From: Brachypterus glaber
Taxonomy: Eukaryota; Arthropoda; Insecta; Coleoptera; Kateretidae
DNA: 64,000 nt
NCBI GenBank assembly: GCA_958510825.1
Contig: OY294049.1
Location: forward strand, 35,120,774-35,184,773
Reading direction: 5' to 3'
Positions 49,961 through 60,718 of the stretch are shown here, piece by piece. Position 1 is the stretch's first letter; the number at the start of each line of letters is the position of its first letter. The notes below the pieces were generated by a model, which ran no database searches, had not been told where the DNA came from, and saw only the letters and a list, made by a program, of their open reading frames with translations. Position numbers and translations under genes: made by a program.

Positions 49961-51427
49961 ATGGCTGAAAATATCGACGCCACCATGGCAAACTTCCCGA
50001 ACCAACAAATGTCAGACTACTTCCAAGATCAAATCAAGGCCCAGACAGAGCACTATAAAATCCAGGCTGAATCACATAAAAATCAGCTCGTATTCCTTCA
50101 GACACAACTAGCCACCGCAAACGAGACCATCAATGGACTCCGCGAGGAAATTTCCCGCCTCTCCTCTCAAATAGGGACACTCTTATCCCAAAAAACCCAA
50201 ACTCCCACCCAAGAGCTCTCCGATGCCCCCGATCATTTCGAAACGGACATGTCCGTAGTAGAGACTGATTCGGACTCAGTCCGGTCCCCCCTTGCCTCCC
50301 CGCGCAAGCGCTTAAACCGGCGCAGAAGGAAACACAAATTAAATTCAGACCTAGAAGAAAAACCCGCAAAGACCCAAAAAACCCCCGGCAAAGCGACTGC
50401 CTCCGAAGAAGTCGCTAACCCCTCCGGCTCAGGGCCCCAACCCCCCGTTACGGCCCCTGTAAACCCAAAAACCCAAGCTACTGGCCCAGGAACCCCCCCC
50501 GACCAGGAAGCCCACAAAACCCCCAAAATCCCCCCCATCATCATTCGAGCCCCTGAAAAATGGCTAGCCTTGTCCCGCCACTTCAACTCCCAAAAAGTAA
50601 ACATCCTCCACGCGAAAAATACCTCCGAAGGAGTGCAAATTCGCACCCAGACCAGTGACGACTTCCGCAAAGTCACTAGGCACTTAGACACCGAAAAAAT
50701 TCCCTATCATAGTTTTACCCTCCCGGAGGACAAGGCAATCCACGCCGTAATCCGGGGAATCCCCACCCAGATAGACGTCGCAGACGTCCAAGCCGCTCTT
50801 ATCGAGCGTGGCTACCTCCCCACGTCAGTCGCGAGAATGACGCGCACTAAAGACAAGACCCCCATGCCCCTGATCCTAGTCATCCTCCCCAAGGTGACAG
50901 GACAACAGCACCCCATATTTAAAGAGACTAGGCTTCTACACCTAGTCATAAAGGTCGAAAGCCAGACCTATAAACCCAAATTCAGGCAATGTCACAAATG
51001 CCAACTCTTCGGCCACTCCCAGGCCAATTGCAACGCCCCGGCCAAATGCGTAAAATGCGCACAAGACCACCACACAACAAAGTGTGAAAAACCCCGTCAC
51101 ACGGACGCAAAATGCGCCAACTGCCTGGGCCCCCACACGGCAAACTATCATAAATGCCCCAAACACCCATCAAACATCGCTCCAACCCGTACAAGGGTCA
51201 TACCCCCAACCCAAAAATTCACCCCGGGCATCTCCTACGCCCAAAAGGCAACCAACGCCGCCACCCCACAACAACCCAAGGCGGCCCCAGGTCCCAGTGC
51301 AAATCCCCCCAATATTTTTGATCAATCCCAAATTTCAAAAATCCACACCTTCATGCAAGAATTCGCCAGCTTCATGCAGGCTTTTGGCTCCCTTCAATTA
51401 CCCAATCTAGGCCCCCAAAATGTCTAG
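49961..51427 (+). CDS. Jockey LINE ORF1, nucleic-acid-binding protein
   Basis: This 488-residue protein packages the LINE RNA and acts as a chaperone in family members. Residues about 30-85 form a coiled coil (LATANETINGLREEISRLSS). A basic patch (RKRLNRRRRKHK) and a Pro-rich linker follow. Around 255-350 is the domain that precedes zinc knuckles in Jockey/X-element proteins (HAVIRGIPTQIDVADVQAAL). About 345-400 holds three CCHC knuckles: CHKCQLFGHSQANC, CVKCAQDHHTTKC and CANCLGPHTANYHKC. The start ATG is the first in frame and is followed by an intact frame with no frameshift. Its last 8 nt overlap the ORF2 start. Confidence 0.93.
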   Translation: MAENIDATMANFPNQQMSDYFQDQIKAQTEHYKIQAESHKNQLVFLQTQLATANETINGLREEISRLSSQIGTLLSQKTQTPTQELSDAPDHFETDMSVVETDSDSVRSPLASPRKRLNRRRRKHKLNSDLEEKPAKTQKTPGKATASEEVANPSGSGPQPPVTAPVNPKTQATGPGTPPDQEAHKTPKIPPIIIRAPEKWLALSRHFNSQKVNILHAKNTSEGVQIRTQTSDDFRKVTRHLDTEKIPYHSFTLPEDKAIHAVIRGIPTQIDVADVQAALIERGYLPTSVARMTRTKDKTPMPLILVILPKVTGQQHPIFKETRLLHLVIKVESQTYKPKFRQCHKCQLFGHSQANCNAPAKCVKCAQDHHTTKCEKPRHTDAKCANCLGPHTANYHKCPKHPSNIAPTRTRVIPPTQKFTPGISYAQKATNAATPQQPKAAPGPSANPPNIFDQSQISKIHTFMQEFASFMQAFGSLQLPNLGPQNV

Positions 51428-54167
51428 ACAAACAAAACCCAGAGCCCTTAAAATAGTCACCTGGAACGCTGATAGCCTCAATTCAAAAAAACCGGAACTC
51501 ATAGAATTTCTACACGAAAATCAAATAGATATAGCCCTCATCCAAGAGACTGGTCTTAAACCACATCATAGGGGTACCATACCCAACTATTCCTGCTACC
51601 GTAACGATAGACTCCAGGACCGCAAAGGAGGCACAGCAATCTATATCAAAAAACACATATCTCACGATCTTCTTCATGCGCCCCCCACACAAAGCGATCA
51701 AGTCGAAACTACCTCCATATTCGTCAACATGCACGACAATTCCAAATTCAGGATCGTGTCCCTCTACAAACCCCCAAATAAGGAGGTCAGACCCGCCGAC
51801 TTCGAAGGCTACTTTAACGACAATCATCCAACAATCCTAGCCGGAGACTTGAATTGCAAACACGCCCTTTGGCACTCTAGAACAACTACGGCCAACGGCC
51901 GTAGGCTTTACGAAATATTACAACGTAACCATATAATGGTTACCGCACCCGATTCCCCAACCCACTATGGCCACGGCCTTCCTGATATCCTTGACATCGT
52001 TTTGTATAAAAACACGACACTAAACATTAACATCGAACTAAGACACGAACTAAGCTCCGACCACCTTCCAATCATTATCACGGCAGGAGGCATACCAACC
52101 GCAAATCACACCAAAAAAACCGTTTACAACTTCTCCTATATATCCGAACTCCTAGAAAGCAACACCAAAATCAATTCAATAAATTCCGTCCAAGAACTAG
52201 ATATTGCAGTAACCACCCTCACCAATACCATAAAATCCGCAATGGACAGCGCCAAATTAATCAAAAAAGTAGATATCCAAAACCCACAGGACCTTCCCCG
52301 AGATCTCAAAGACTTAATCAGAGAGAAAAACCGACTTCTTCGTCGTGCACGCACCCTCCAAGACCCCCATATTAAACGCGAAGCAAACAGACTTACCCAG
52401 GAAGTCAAAGACCGACTAAACGTACTAGCAAATTCCCGCTGGGAGGGAAAAATAAAGTCACTCAACCCCCAGGATAGATCACTTTGGAGAATGGCCAAAA
52501 CCCTATCCCTCGACCACCAACGAGGCATGCCCCCAATTCACGGCGAAAGAGGAGTCGTCTACTCCACCCCCGAAAAAGCCGAAGCATTTGCTGACGCAAT
52601 GCGGAAACAATTTCAACCAAACCCTCCAATCCCCCCCGACTCCGACTCCGAATCAGAGACCGACTCCGAGCCCGACTCGGACGACGAGAACTACGAGCAA
52701 CTCATGCATGAAAGAGACATAAACCACATCTATAATAGAGTCACTAACCAAGTCGAAAACGACATTATCACCCCCACATCCCCCGAGGAAATCAAACGCA
52801 TCATCAAAAATCTCCCAAAAAGGAAAGCCCCCGGTCCCGACCAAATACCGAATAAAATTCTTAAAATACTCCCCCGGAAAACCATTATGGAAATCGTTAA
52901 CATTGTTAACGCAATGCTCAGACTGCGCCACTTTCCAAAGCCCTGGAAAAACGCAGACGTAATAGTTATCAAAAAACCCGGACAAAATCCAACTTTTGCT
53001 GAAAGCTACCGCCCCATAAGCCTCCTTTCCTCCCTAGGCAAAATAGCCGAGAAAGTCATACTAACCAGACTTCAAACTCTAGTTGAAGAACTAAATCTCC
53101 TTCCAAATGAGCAATTCGGCTTCCGAAGCAGACACTCCACAGTCCACCAGGTAGCTCGCCTGGTAGACTCTGTAACGGACGGACTAAATAGGCGCGAAGC
53201 CGCGGGACTGATCCTCCTGGACATCGCAAAAGCCTTCGATAAGGTCTGGCACAAAGGTCTTGTAGCCAAACTCCACTTTCTCGGCCTCCCCCCAGGCATC
53301 ACCAAACTCATAGCCTCCTTCCTCAAAGGCAGAGATTTTCAGATAAAAATAGGCGACTGTAAGTCCAACACCCGCCGCATCAGAGCTGGCGTGCCACAAG
53401 GTTCCCCACTATCCCCCCTTCTGTACAACCTCTTTACGGCAGATATTCCAAAAACACAGGGCACTGAACTAGCCCTGTTCGCCGATGACACCGGCATCCT
53501 AGCAAAAGCCAGAAACCCCCAGCGCATCCATATCGCCCTCCAGCGCCAAATGGATGCCCTAATCAAATGGTTCTCCAAATGGAAAATCAAAGTAAACGCC
53601 AATAAAACCAAAGGCATCCTAATCTCTAGGATTAGAAGAGGCCCACCCCAACCCATTCAGATAAATGGCCACCCCATTAACTGGGAAAACCATGCCAAAT
53701 ACCTCGGCATTACAATCTCCAAAAACTTGACGTGGGATCAGCACGTCAAAAACACCCTCCAAATAGCAAATTGCCGCCTCTCCAAACTCTATCCCTTAAT
53801 AGGCAGAAAGAGTCCCCTATCCATTAAAAACAAACTTCTTCTCTACAACCAAACCCTAAAGCCGGTACTTCTTTACGGAGCCCCAGCCTGGAATAAAATC
53901 ACCCTTAACAAAACGCTCTCAGCAAAACTTCAGGCCTTCCAAAACAAGGCACTCAGAATATGCCTCGATGCCCCCTGGTTCATGAGGAACAACCAAATAC
54001 ACAGAGATCTCGAAATGCCCCTCCTAAAAACGGAAATCATCCGCTACAGCACGTCTTTTATACAAGACAATTTAGATCACCCAAACCCCCTCATTTCAAA
54101 CTTTCTAGATTACGATCATGAAATACACAACACTCACAAAAAGATCAAGAACGTCCTCAACCAGTAA
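51420..54167 (+). CDS. Jockey LINE ORF2, endonuclease and reverse transcriptase
   Basis: A 915-residue protein. Residues 1-225 are an apurinic-type endonuclease: VTWNADSL, LIQETGL, GGTAIYI, AGDLNCKHALWH, LPDILDIV and SSDHLPI supply the catalytic residues. An acidic Ser/Asp stretch lies at about 403-430. The reverse transcriptase covers about 465-740: KRKAPGPDQIPNKIL, YRPISLLSSLGKIAEKV, LILLDIAKAFDKVWH, AGVPQGSPLSPLLYNL and the active-site FADD at about 685. The C-terminal part (VLLYGAPAWNKI) is the usual Jockey thumb/tail. There is no RNase H domain, as in the Jockey clade and unlike the I clade. It starts 8 nt before the ORF1 stop (AATGTCTAG), so translation coupling or reinitiation is likely. 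All key residues are intact. Confidence 0.95.
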   Translation: MSRQTKPRALKIVTWNADSLNSKKPELIEFLHENQIDIALIQETGLKPHHRGTIPNYSCYRNDRLQDRKGGTAIYIKKHISHDLLHAPPTQSDQVETTSIFVNMHDNSKFRIVSLYKPPNKEVRPADFEGYFNDNHPTILAGDLNCKHALWHSRTTTANGRRLYEILQRNHIMVTAPDSPTHYGHGLPDILDIVLYKNTTLNINIELRHELSSDHLPIIITAGGIPTANHTKKTVYNFSYISELLESNTKINSINSVQELDIAVTTLTNTIKSAMDSAKLIKKVDIQNPQDLPRDLKDLIREKNRLLRRARTLQDPHIKREANRLTQEVKDRLNVLANSRWEGKIKSLNPQDRSLWRMAKTLSLDHQRGMPPIHGERGVVYSTPEKAEAFADAMRKQFQPNPPIPPDSDSESETDSEPDSDDENYEQLMHERDINHIYNRVTNQVENDIITPTSPEEIKRIIKNLPKRKAPGPDQIPNKILKILPRKTIMEIVNIVNAMLRLRHFPKPWKNADVIVIKKPGQNPTFAESYRPISLLSSLGKIAEKVILTRLQTLVEELNLLPNEQFGFRSRHSTVHQVARLVDSVTDGLNRREAAGLILLDIAKAFDKVWHKGLVAKLHFLGLPPGITKLIASFLKGRDFQIKIGDCKSNTRRIRAGVPQGSPLSPLLYNLFTADIPKTQGTELALFADDTGILAKARNPQRIHIALQRQMDALIKWFSKWKIKVNANKTKGILISRIRRGPPQPIQINGHPINWENHAKYLGITISKNLTWDQHVKNTLQIANCRLSKLYPLIGRKSPLSIKNKLLLYNQTLKPVLLYGAPAWNKITLNKTLSAKLQAFQNKALRICLDAPWFMRNNQIHRDLEMPLLKTEIIRYSTSFIQDNLDHPNPLISNFLDYDHEIHNTHKKIKNVLNQ

Positions 54168-54290
54168 TGGTACCCACTAACTCAGGACAGATGCATTCCC
54201 AGCATCAGTGAGATAGTCTCACTCCTCCCGCACATCCCTCCTCTCCCTATCACATCCCTCCCCATCCCCCTCCCACCCACTCCACAGCGC

Positions 54291-54390
54291 CAAATTATGA
54301 CAGATGCAACTCGCATCAGTGAGCAGAGACTCACTCCCCCCAAATTATGACAGATGCAACTCGCATCAGTGAGCATAGACTCACTGCCCC
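54291..54390 (+). repeat. Two 50-bp tandem units in the LINE 3' UTR
   Basis: AAATTATGACAGATGCAACT with GCATCAGTGAGCA and GACTCACT occurs twice in tandem. A degenerate third unit lies at about 54185-54225. Confidence 0.85.
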
Positions 54391-54626
54391 AACTTTCAAT
54401 TCAGATTAAATATTTTTTTTAGATAAATGAGCCATAGGCTGCGCCTGTCTCTTAAAGACCCAAACAAACTATTGATGATGATGATGACAACTTTCATCAC
54501 ATTTTAAGTGCTACATCTAAATGTCTTACATTTTAGGAATCTGTACACTTTTCTGAAAACATTGATACCACATAAGTGACATTTTAAATGTCAAATTTAA
54601 TTTTAATTTTGTTTTAATTTTTTTAA

Positions 54627-54843
54627 CTATGGTCTGTTTCATCAAGCAAGAGAGTAAATTAAAAATCGCACAGTAAATATTTTTACAACAGGTTTGAATA
54701 GTATATGTTTGTGTATAGAATATAGTTGTGTTTTATAAAATAAACTACGCAGTATATTTCCACATCCAATATTCGAATCTGCTTTGAAAATATTCACTGT
54801 GCGATTTTTAATTTACTCTCTTGCTTGATGAAACAGACCATAG
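54627..54843. mobile_element. 217-bp MITE with about 55-bp inverted ends
   Basis: CTATGGTCTGTTTCATCAAG, then AAATTAAAAATCGCACAGT, is mirrored exactly on the right. Fragments of the family occur at 21718 and 22829. It sits inside the larger hAT-like element, just beyond the LINE. Confidence 0.9.
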
Positions 54844-55310
54844 CTGCGCCATAATATATTTAATAAACTCTAATAGACACCAGAAATGCTAAAAAAAATA
54901 ATTTTCTCTTAATTTGTATAATTCCTTAAATTAGGAGGTTCTATTCTTGAATTTAGTACCCATGTACACCCCTGGTACCATTTAAAAGTGCAATAAATAT
55001 GAAAACGATCCATGTGCCAACTTTTTATACAAGTCGAATAATTCCAATTTTAATTCTTAATGGCGATTTCTCCCGTTAGATTAGACAGGGACAAAAGTTC
55101 TACCCAAAAAGGATAGAAGACATACATACACTCCCACTTCCACCCAACCAAACAAATTCTGTATTTGTTCTTTGTTGAACAAATACAATATTTACTTGGC
55201 CGGGCCAAAAGTGTAATTTTTATTAAAAAAATTACTGGCGCCATCTAAATTTTAGTAGAATTATCTTATTCTACAGATTCACATTAGCTATGTTCCTTCG
55301 TGCCGCTCAG

Positions 55311-55399
55311 TGCTACACTTTCCGGCCAACCAAATAAATACTGTATTTGTTGTATGAAAAACAAATACAGTATTTATTTGGTTGTCTGGAAAGTGTAGC
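55311..55399. repeat. Near-perfect 41-bp-arm palindrome
   Basis: TGCTACACTTTCCGG plus CAACCAAATAAATACTGTAT is mirrored with two or three mismatches across a short loop. A related, less perfect hairpin is at about 55145-55205 (CAACCAAACAAATTCTGTAT). Confidence 0.85.
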
Positions 55400-55798
55400 A
55401 CAAATGAGATAGAGATAGGGTAGACGTCTTTTGTTTCATAATTCTAGTTGTAGAGAGCTCCATTAAAAATTAAAATTGTAGCCAAAACGAATTAGGGTCA
55501 CTCGACCAAACAAACCACCAAAACACCCTAACACACAAACTAGACAAAGCAAAACCCGATTGAGTGTCCCTGTTAATTATAATTTACAATTTTATTTAAA
55601 AACCATGTAATGACATAAGTTAAGAAAGACAGCTAAAACGTTTTTTCCTAATCGGCTGTATATTAGACATGCATGGTTAAAAAGGGTCAGTTGACCATGT
55701 TACTTCTTGAACATATTAACTTAAAAGCTGTACTTTTCTTATAAAGTAATCGATTATACAGGGCCAATGGTTAAAAACTTGTTTCGGGTTTTAAATAT

Positions 55799-56110
55799 AC
55801 AGGGTGATCAATAACTAAATGCCAAAATTTAAGAGGTGATTCTACATCCAAAAATAACAAAAAAATCCGATAAACGTAGGTCCGCAAATGAGCCCTAAGG
55901 GAGCTACGGCCCTTTAAAATCGTAATAAAAATAAGGTTTTTTTAATTATTAACTCTGGTACCCTTTAAACTAGAGCGACGAGCTTTTGCATGTATACTAG
56001 TATTAATAAAGGCAATAAGTTTATGTTAAATTATTTTTTTGAATTTATTTAAAGGCGCCCTAGACGGAAAAATGTATTAGACTTAACACATTTTTGCCCC
56101 AAACTTTTTT
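55799..56110. mobile_element. Half copy of the foldback family
   Basis: The tip CAGGGTGATCAATAACTAAA is followed by GATTCTACATCC, CCCTAAGGGAGCTACGGCCC and GAGCGACGAGCTTTTGCATG, as in 8150, 26662 and 60719. The opposite arm is missing. Confidence 0.65.
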
Positions 56111-56905
56111 ATGTGTACTTTTTATGGATTTTTTTGTAAAAACGTCAAATTCTTAGGTGCGAAAACTTAAGATTTCTAACAATTTTCGCCTGCGGCGCTA
56201 TGTCTATTTAAGTTTTTGTAAAATAAATAGCTTTCAAAATTGTATAAAGCAAATTGCTTTTCAAACTTTGAGGTAAAAATGCGTGACCTTGAAAATACAA
56301 CAACAAAATTGCCTGCGGTGCTAAATTTTTACCAATATTGAAAAAAAGTCTGGCTATACCCTTGCTTATTGCTTACGAATTGACAAAAACTTTTTATTGA
56401 TGCTGTTAGAAAGCTGAATATGCCACCATATAAAAAATCCTGTTGCGGTCCCTGGTTCACCCCCAAAAAAATAAAAAATAAACTTTTTAGCAATTTATTT
56501 TTATTGTCTTCTTGCGAAAAACAAAAAATAAAAAAAAAATAAAAAAAAACAATTTTTTTTAAATAATCTTGATTTTGATCTTTTTTTGAACGCTATGAAT
56601 AGTATAATAAGAAGTATCAAGAAAGTTCTTGGCCAATTTTTTCCGAATCGTATGCGGAAATCAAATATGTTTTTCCTCTGTGTCGATCAGTATACAGACG
56701 ATTGATTTCAGTTACTTACTTTTTATTTTTTCAGGATAAAGTTCTGGTAGGCAAATAACCAGATGAACCTTTTCATGGACTATTATGAACGTGCGTTTTA
56801 TTAATCGTCCCGTTTTTATAACCTGAATTTGAACTGGAATACTATTTATAGAAATGTTTATTTGCGGCATAATAGCATAGTTACCAAAAGAGCAAAATTG
56901 ACTAA

Positions 56906-57048
56906 GGGCCACTTGTACCAACGTTTAAACTGGGATTATCCCGACTAAACTAAGTATGACTTAAAAATGCTGCGTTCTGTTTGGTCGACCGTTAATTTAA
57001 TCGGTTTAAATTTAAACCATCGTTGCTGCAATTGGCCCTAAGTCAATT
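56906..57048. mobile_element. Small MITE with TAA flanks
   Basis: GGGCCACTTGTACCAACG at the left pairs with CGTTGCTGCAATTGGCCC at the right, with TAA on both outer sides. The interior carries mirrored TTTAAACT/AATTTAAACC. Confidence 0.65.
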
Positions 57049-57049
57049 A

Positions 57050-58140
57050 ACTTTGGGTTACTATCCGTACATCAAACACAAAAAAAAACAGCCCTTTGTC
57101 CCAGGAACTATTTAACCTAGGAATCCGACTGACTCGACTTCATCTCGGACTTAAATTATTAAGTCTCAAATATTTTTTTAACAAAAATTTCCAAAAAATT
57201 GCTACCCGCAGTTTAACCGGTAAAGTCATCATAAATTTTATTTATTTATTAGTTAGGTAGTTTTTATAATAGATTTAATGTAGAAAGAACAAGAAAACTG
57301 CCAAAAAAGGAAACTAAGATTTCATAATAAAAGATGTGGCACAATTTTTTTTCGGCAAGTTAAAATAATAATTATAATATCTAAAAAACAAAATTTTAGG
57401 TATAACGCAGCTTAGGTAATGCAAAAATTTTACTTTATTTATAATTTTAAACAAATTATAACTTTTTAAAAACATTTTTTATAATAATTTTTAAATTAAT
57501 GTCTAGGGATTTAACTTCGGATTGAACCTATAAAAATATTTCTTTAACACTTTTGCCGCCACGTCAAAATAAAATGAAGTTTTCCACGCCACAATTTTTT
57601 TTTCCTTTAAATCGAAAAATGTTTGCTATGACTTTTTACATTTATTGATAATTTTTATTGAAAGTTAAAGCTAACATTATTTTCGTATTAAATTAGGGCA
57701 CGTCAAATGCTATAAGAAAAATACGTAAAACGTGTTACTCCAGATTTGGTCCCTGCCAGTGTGTATATTGAAAATATTGACCATTACGCAAAAGTATGTA
57801 AAAAACACGATTTTTTGGGATTTACGCCCTTTTTTGAGGTGTTAATAAAGCCGAATTTGGTTGATTTTTATAACTTAAACAGTATACAAAAACTATATTC
57901 TGAAATTTTCAGGTCATTTCAGGAAACACTTAATTTTTTGGTTCATAATTTCAAGTTTTTCCGGTTATTAACGAAAATTGGGGAAAGAGATTATTTTTAT
58001 TTTTAGATTTTTTACCAACATTCGATCCCTAAATAGGGATTTTTAAGGTAGCGAGCATTTTAGTTAAAATCACTTCGAACCCACAATGGATAAGATGCAA
58101 AAACTTAAACCCTCGTGAGGAAGTGGTTAATATACAACAA
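57050..58140. other. No gene recognised
   Basis: AT-rich. An 86-codon frame at 57746-58006 has no recognisable motif, lacks a good ATG start and has low-complexity Phe-rich composition. I regard it as chance. Confidence 0.5.
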
Positions 58141-58141
58141 C

Positions 58142-58274
58142 AAAACGTTAGATAGATATAAAAGCATGGTGCCATCTATTGATGTGGTCACTGTTATCTG
58201 TTCACTTGTTCCCAAAAGATAACACTGACCACATCAATAGATGGCACCATCCTTTTATATCTATCTAACGTTTT
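58142..58274. mobile_element. 133-bp hairpin MITE
   Basis: Arms of about 57 bp with two mismatches (AAAACGTTAGATAGATATAA and GGTGCCATCTATTGATGTGG and their mirrors) surround a short loop. Confidence 0.88.
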
Positions 58275-58512
58275 ATTTGAATATTAGCAACATACAGGAT
58301 ACACAGTGCTGATGATTCCCAAAAAAGGATGAAATGATACTATTCACTGTTTCCTGTCCATTTGATTTTAACGACAGATAGATAACTTTCTTATATATAT
58401 TTTTCGGTTATTAACCGACAAACGTGCAGTATATATTTTTATAGACTGTCAATTCTTAACTTACAATGATTTTTATTTTTTTTTGTTGTGGGATATTAAC
58501 TCATCAAAATAA

Positions 58513-59238
58513 CCCAGGTAGCAAGGGATGTTATATTACAAGAAATTAACATCACTTTTGGGTGTATTTTTAAACTAAATCATAACATCACATAATATTG
58601 AAAAATAACATGTATTTAACATCACATTTGCAACGTAACACGTGTGACGTGACAACCATGTTATTAAATAACAAATATTTAGCAACGCTGTGAATATATC
58701 GCATGTCACATATTAACGTGGCTTTCACGTGAATGTCATGTTATTTTGCTTCTCACCGACGTTCGAAGCAAAAAAATCGATATAAGATGATGTTGATAGA
58801 GTAAATTATTATAAGGAAATTGTATACACATTATACGATTTCCAATGGATAGGGGGCTCTGCCGGGCTTCTCAAGACCACGGACACGGATTAAAGGATAT
58901 ATTCTCCGTTTAATCTGCAATTTCGTATTTAGAATCTATCTGTTTCAATCTGTGATTGTTTCAATTACTGATTGATTTTAAATCCGATTTTTTTATAGGG
59001 TTATAGCGTTTTTAATGGTTTTAATTTAGAAAAAGCTAATATCCTAAAATATTATTTAAATATTAAAGTAGAGGCATCCATAAGATATTAGATATAACAG
59101 GAATGTGGATTTATGATGTCACAAACACGTTATTTAAATAAATGCTACATTCTTGTTAAATGAGACTACAATCTTAACATCACATGTCACATATTAACGT
59201 GACTTTCACGTGAATTTCATGTTATTTTGCTACCTGGG
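58513..59238. mobile_element. MITE with CCCAGGTAGCAA ends
   Basis: CCCAGGTAGCAAGGGATGTT and the mirrored right end (TTATTTTGCTACCTGGG) mark the limits. About 55 bp near the right end (TCACATATTAACGTG, TTTCACGTGAAT) is repeated in direct orientation at about 58700-58755. Confidence 0.8.
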
Positions 59239-60149
59239 AAGCTTTATTCTCCATAAGCAGTAAAAAATTCCAACTTTTTACTTTTATATTTTGTTTTGAA
59301 CCACGCTACTGTATATCATTCATGGTTATAAATACGCGTTAAACATTTTTCAAATAATTTATTTTAAATTTATTATGACCACTTTTGGCTGGTTAAAAAT
59401 ATTGAAAAAATTATGGATTAATTAGAATAAAAGTAATTAAGAGTATTCCCAACATGCTATCGTGTAAAATGAATTATCTGCCTGTTTGTAATTACAATTA
59501 ATTTTCTAATTAATAACGCGTTAACGCATGCACTACAGATGTAACTTTATAAACTTATATTTTATCTTTTTTTATTTAAGTTGTTTAATCAATTACACTG
59601 CCGACACCATTTTGGTTGATTTTATGGCTGATGCGCTGTTTTCGGAATCTTGCTTCGTTTTTCTCGATCAGCTCGTTTTTTTTTGAGATATAGTGTTTTT
59701 TTGCATATAGTTGTAGTAAAAAAAATAATAAAGGTCTATTTTTTTTTTGCTGTGGATTGGTTCTATATTAATGGGACACTAAGCCAAAAAAATTTCTTGT
59801 CAAAAAATTTGGAAAATGCATCAATGTTCACCCTGTTTCATCTTTCCCCCTATATGAGATAGACGCCACCCCATGAGAAATATTTAGGTTCATTTGATCA
59901 CTTGAAAATCAGTGAATCATGTAATTTCAGTGTTACACAGAACAACAAAAATTTTGTGTAGGTTTATTTTTAGAAATTGCGAAAATTGTAAAACACAGAA
60001 TTTAGTTTCCAAAATTATTCTTAGAATAATATTCTATAAGTAAGAAATAATCCCGTTCTTATTCGCAGGTTTTTATAATTTTAGGATTGTTATATTAATT
60101 TTTACCGGCCCGGTATTACCGGGTATCGCAGCTAAAACAGATCAATAGT

Positions 60150-60478
60150 TTTTATCTAATACATACAGATAATAAGACAATTACCAGCTTTATTTTAAAT
60201 AGATAAACTCAATAATAACCCCCGCGTGGCTTTTACTTTATTGAGTGGATAATAACTTATTTTACCCACTCAACTGTCACTTGTCAAATTATTTTCTTGT
60301 AAATGTCATTAAAATTTTTAATAAAAATATTAATTCCTAAGCTATTTATTGGATAAAACCTTGTATGGCACTCATGGGTAAACCGATATTGCCCTCTCGA
60401 AAATTAACCTGCTTGGCAGGTCAATTTTCTCATGGGCAATATTTTACTTTACCCACTAGTACCATAAATAACTATTAT
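60150..60478 (-). repeat. Inverted copy of 37245-37560
   Basis: Near-identical in reverse complement (TAATAACCCCCGCGTGGCTT, GGCACTCATGGGTAAACCGA). The right limit is TTACCCACTAGTACCATAAA. Confidence 0.85.
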
Positions 60479-60718
60479 TAAAGCTATCGAAATAAAATTT
60501 ATGTCAATATGCATCCAAAAAGCTATAAGTGTGCCTATAGGCACATTGTTGATAAACATAAGTATTCTACTAGCTTTTGTTTCTGAGATTTCCTAAAGGG
60601 CACAGTTACCCTGAAGGACACAGTATATAATTTAATATTATAATCAAACCTATATGCTCTGGGAGAGGCTCTACTCTAATTTCAATTAAATCGGACGAGA
60701 AACAAGTTGGTGAATATA

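Larger units (their letters stand above)
49647..54486 (+). mobile_element. Full-length Jockey-clade LINE
   Basis: The 4.84-kb element is flanked by the 13-bp duplication ACAACTTTCATCA (49634-49646 and 54487-54499). It has a 314-bp 5' UTR, two overlapping intact ORFs and a 3' UTR with 50-bp repeats. It ends in (TGA)n rather than poly(A). AGACGTC near +24 resembles the internal downstream promoter element of Jockey-type LINEs. It is distinctly more C-rich than its AT-rich surroundings. Intact ORFs and a perfect duplication suggest a recent insertion. Confidence 0.93.
49134..55572. mobile_element. hAT-like element, heavily invaded
   Basis: The left terminus TAGGGTAACTCGATC and inverted right terminus (GATTGAGTGTCCCTG) are flanked by the 8-bp duplication TTAATTAT (49126-49133 and 55573-55580). 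The sub-terminal GCTTTGTCTAG/TGTTTTGGTGGTT block is also mirrored. An 8-bp duplication and YARNG-type ends indicate hAT. Without its insertions it is about 1 kb, so non-autonomous. Confidence 0.85.

Noticed and set aside
50130..50691. Long antisense frames across LINE ORF1
   Set aside because: They mirror the strong codon and base bias of ORF1; no independent motifs.
52136..53656. Antisense frames across LINE ORF2
   Set aside because: Shadow frames of the reverse transcriptase gene.
57746..58006. 86-codon open frame
   Set aside because: No recognisable motif, Phe/Leu-rich low-complexity composition expected of AT-rich noncoding DNA, no splice context.
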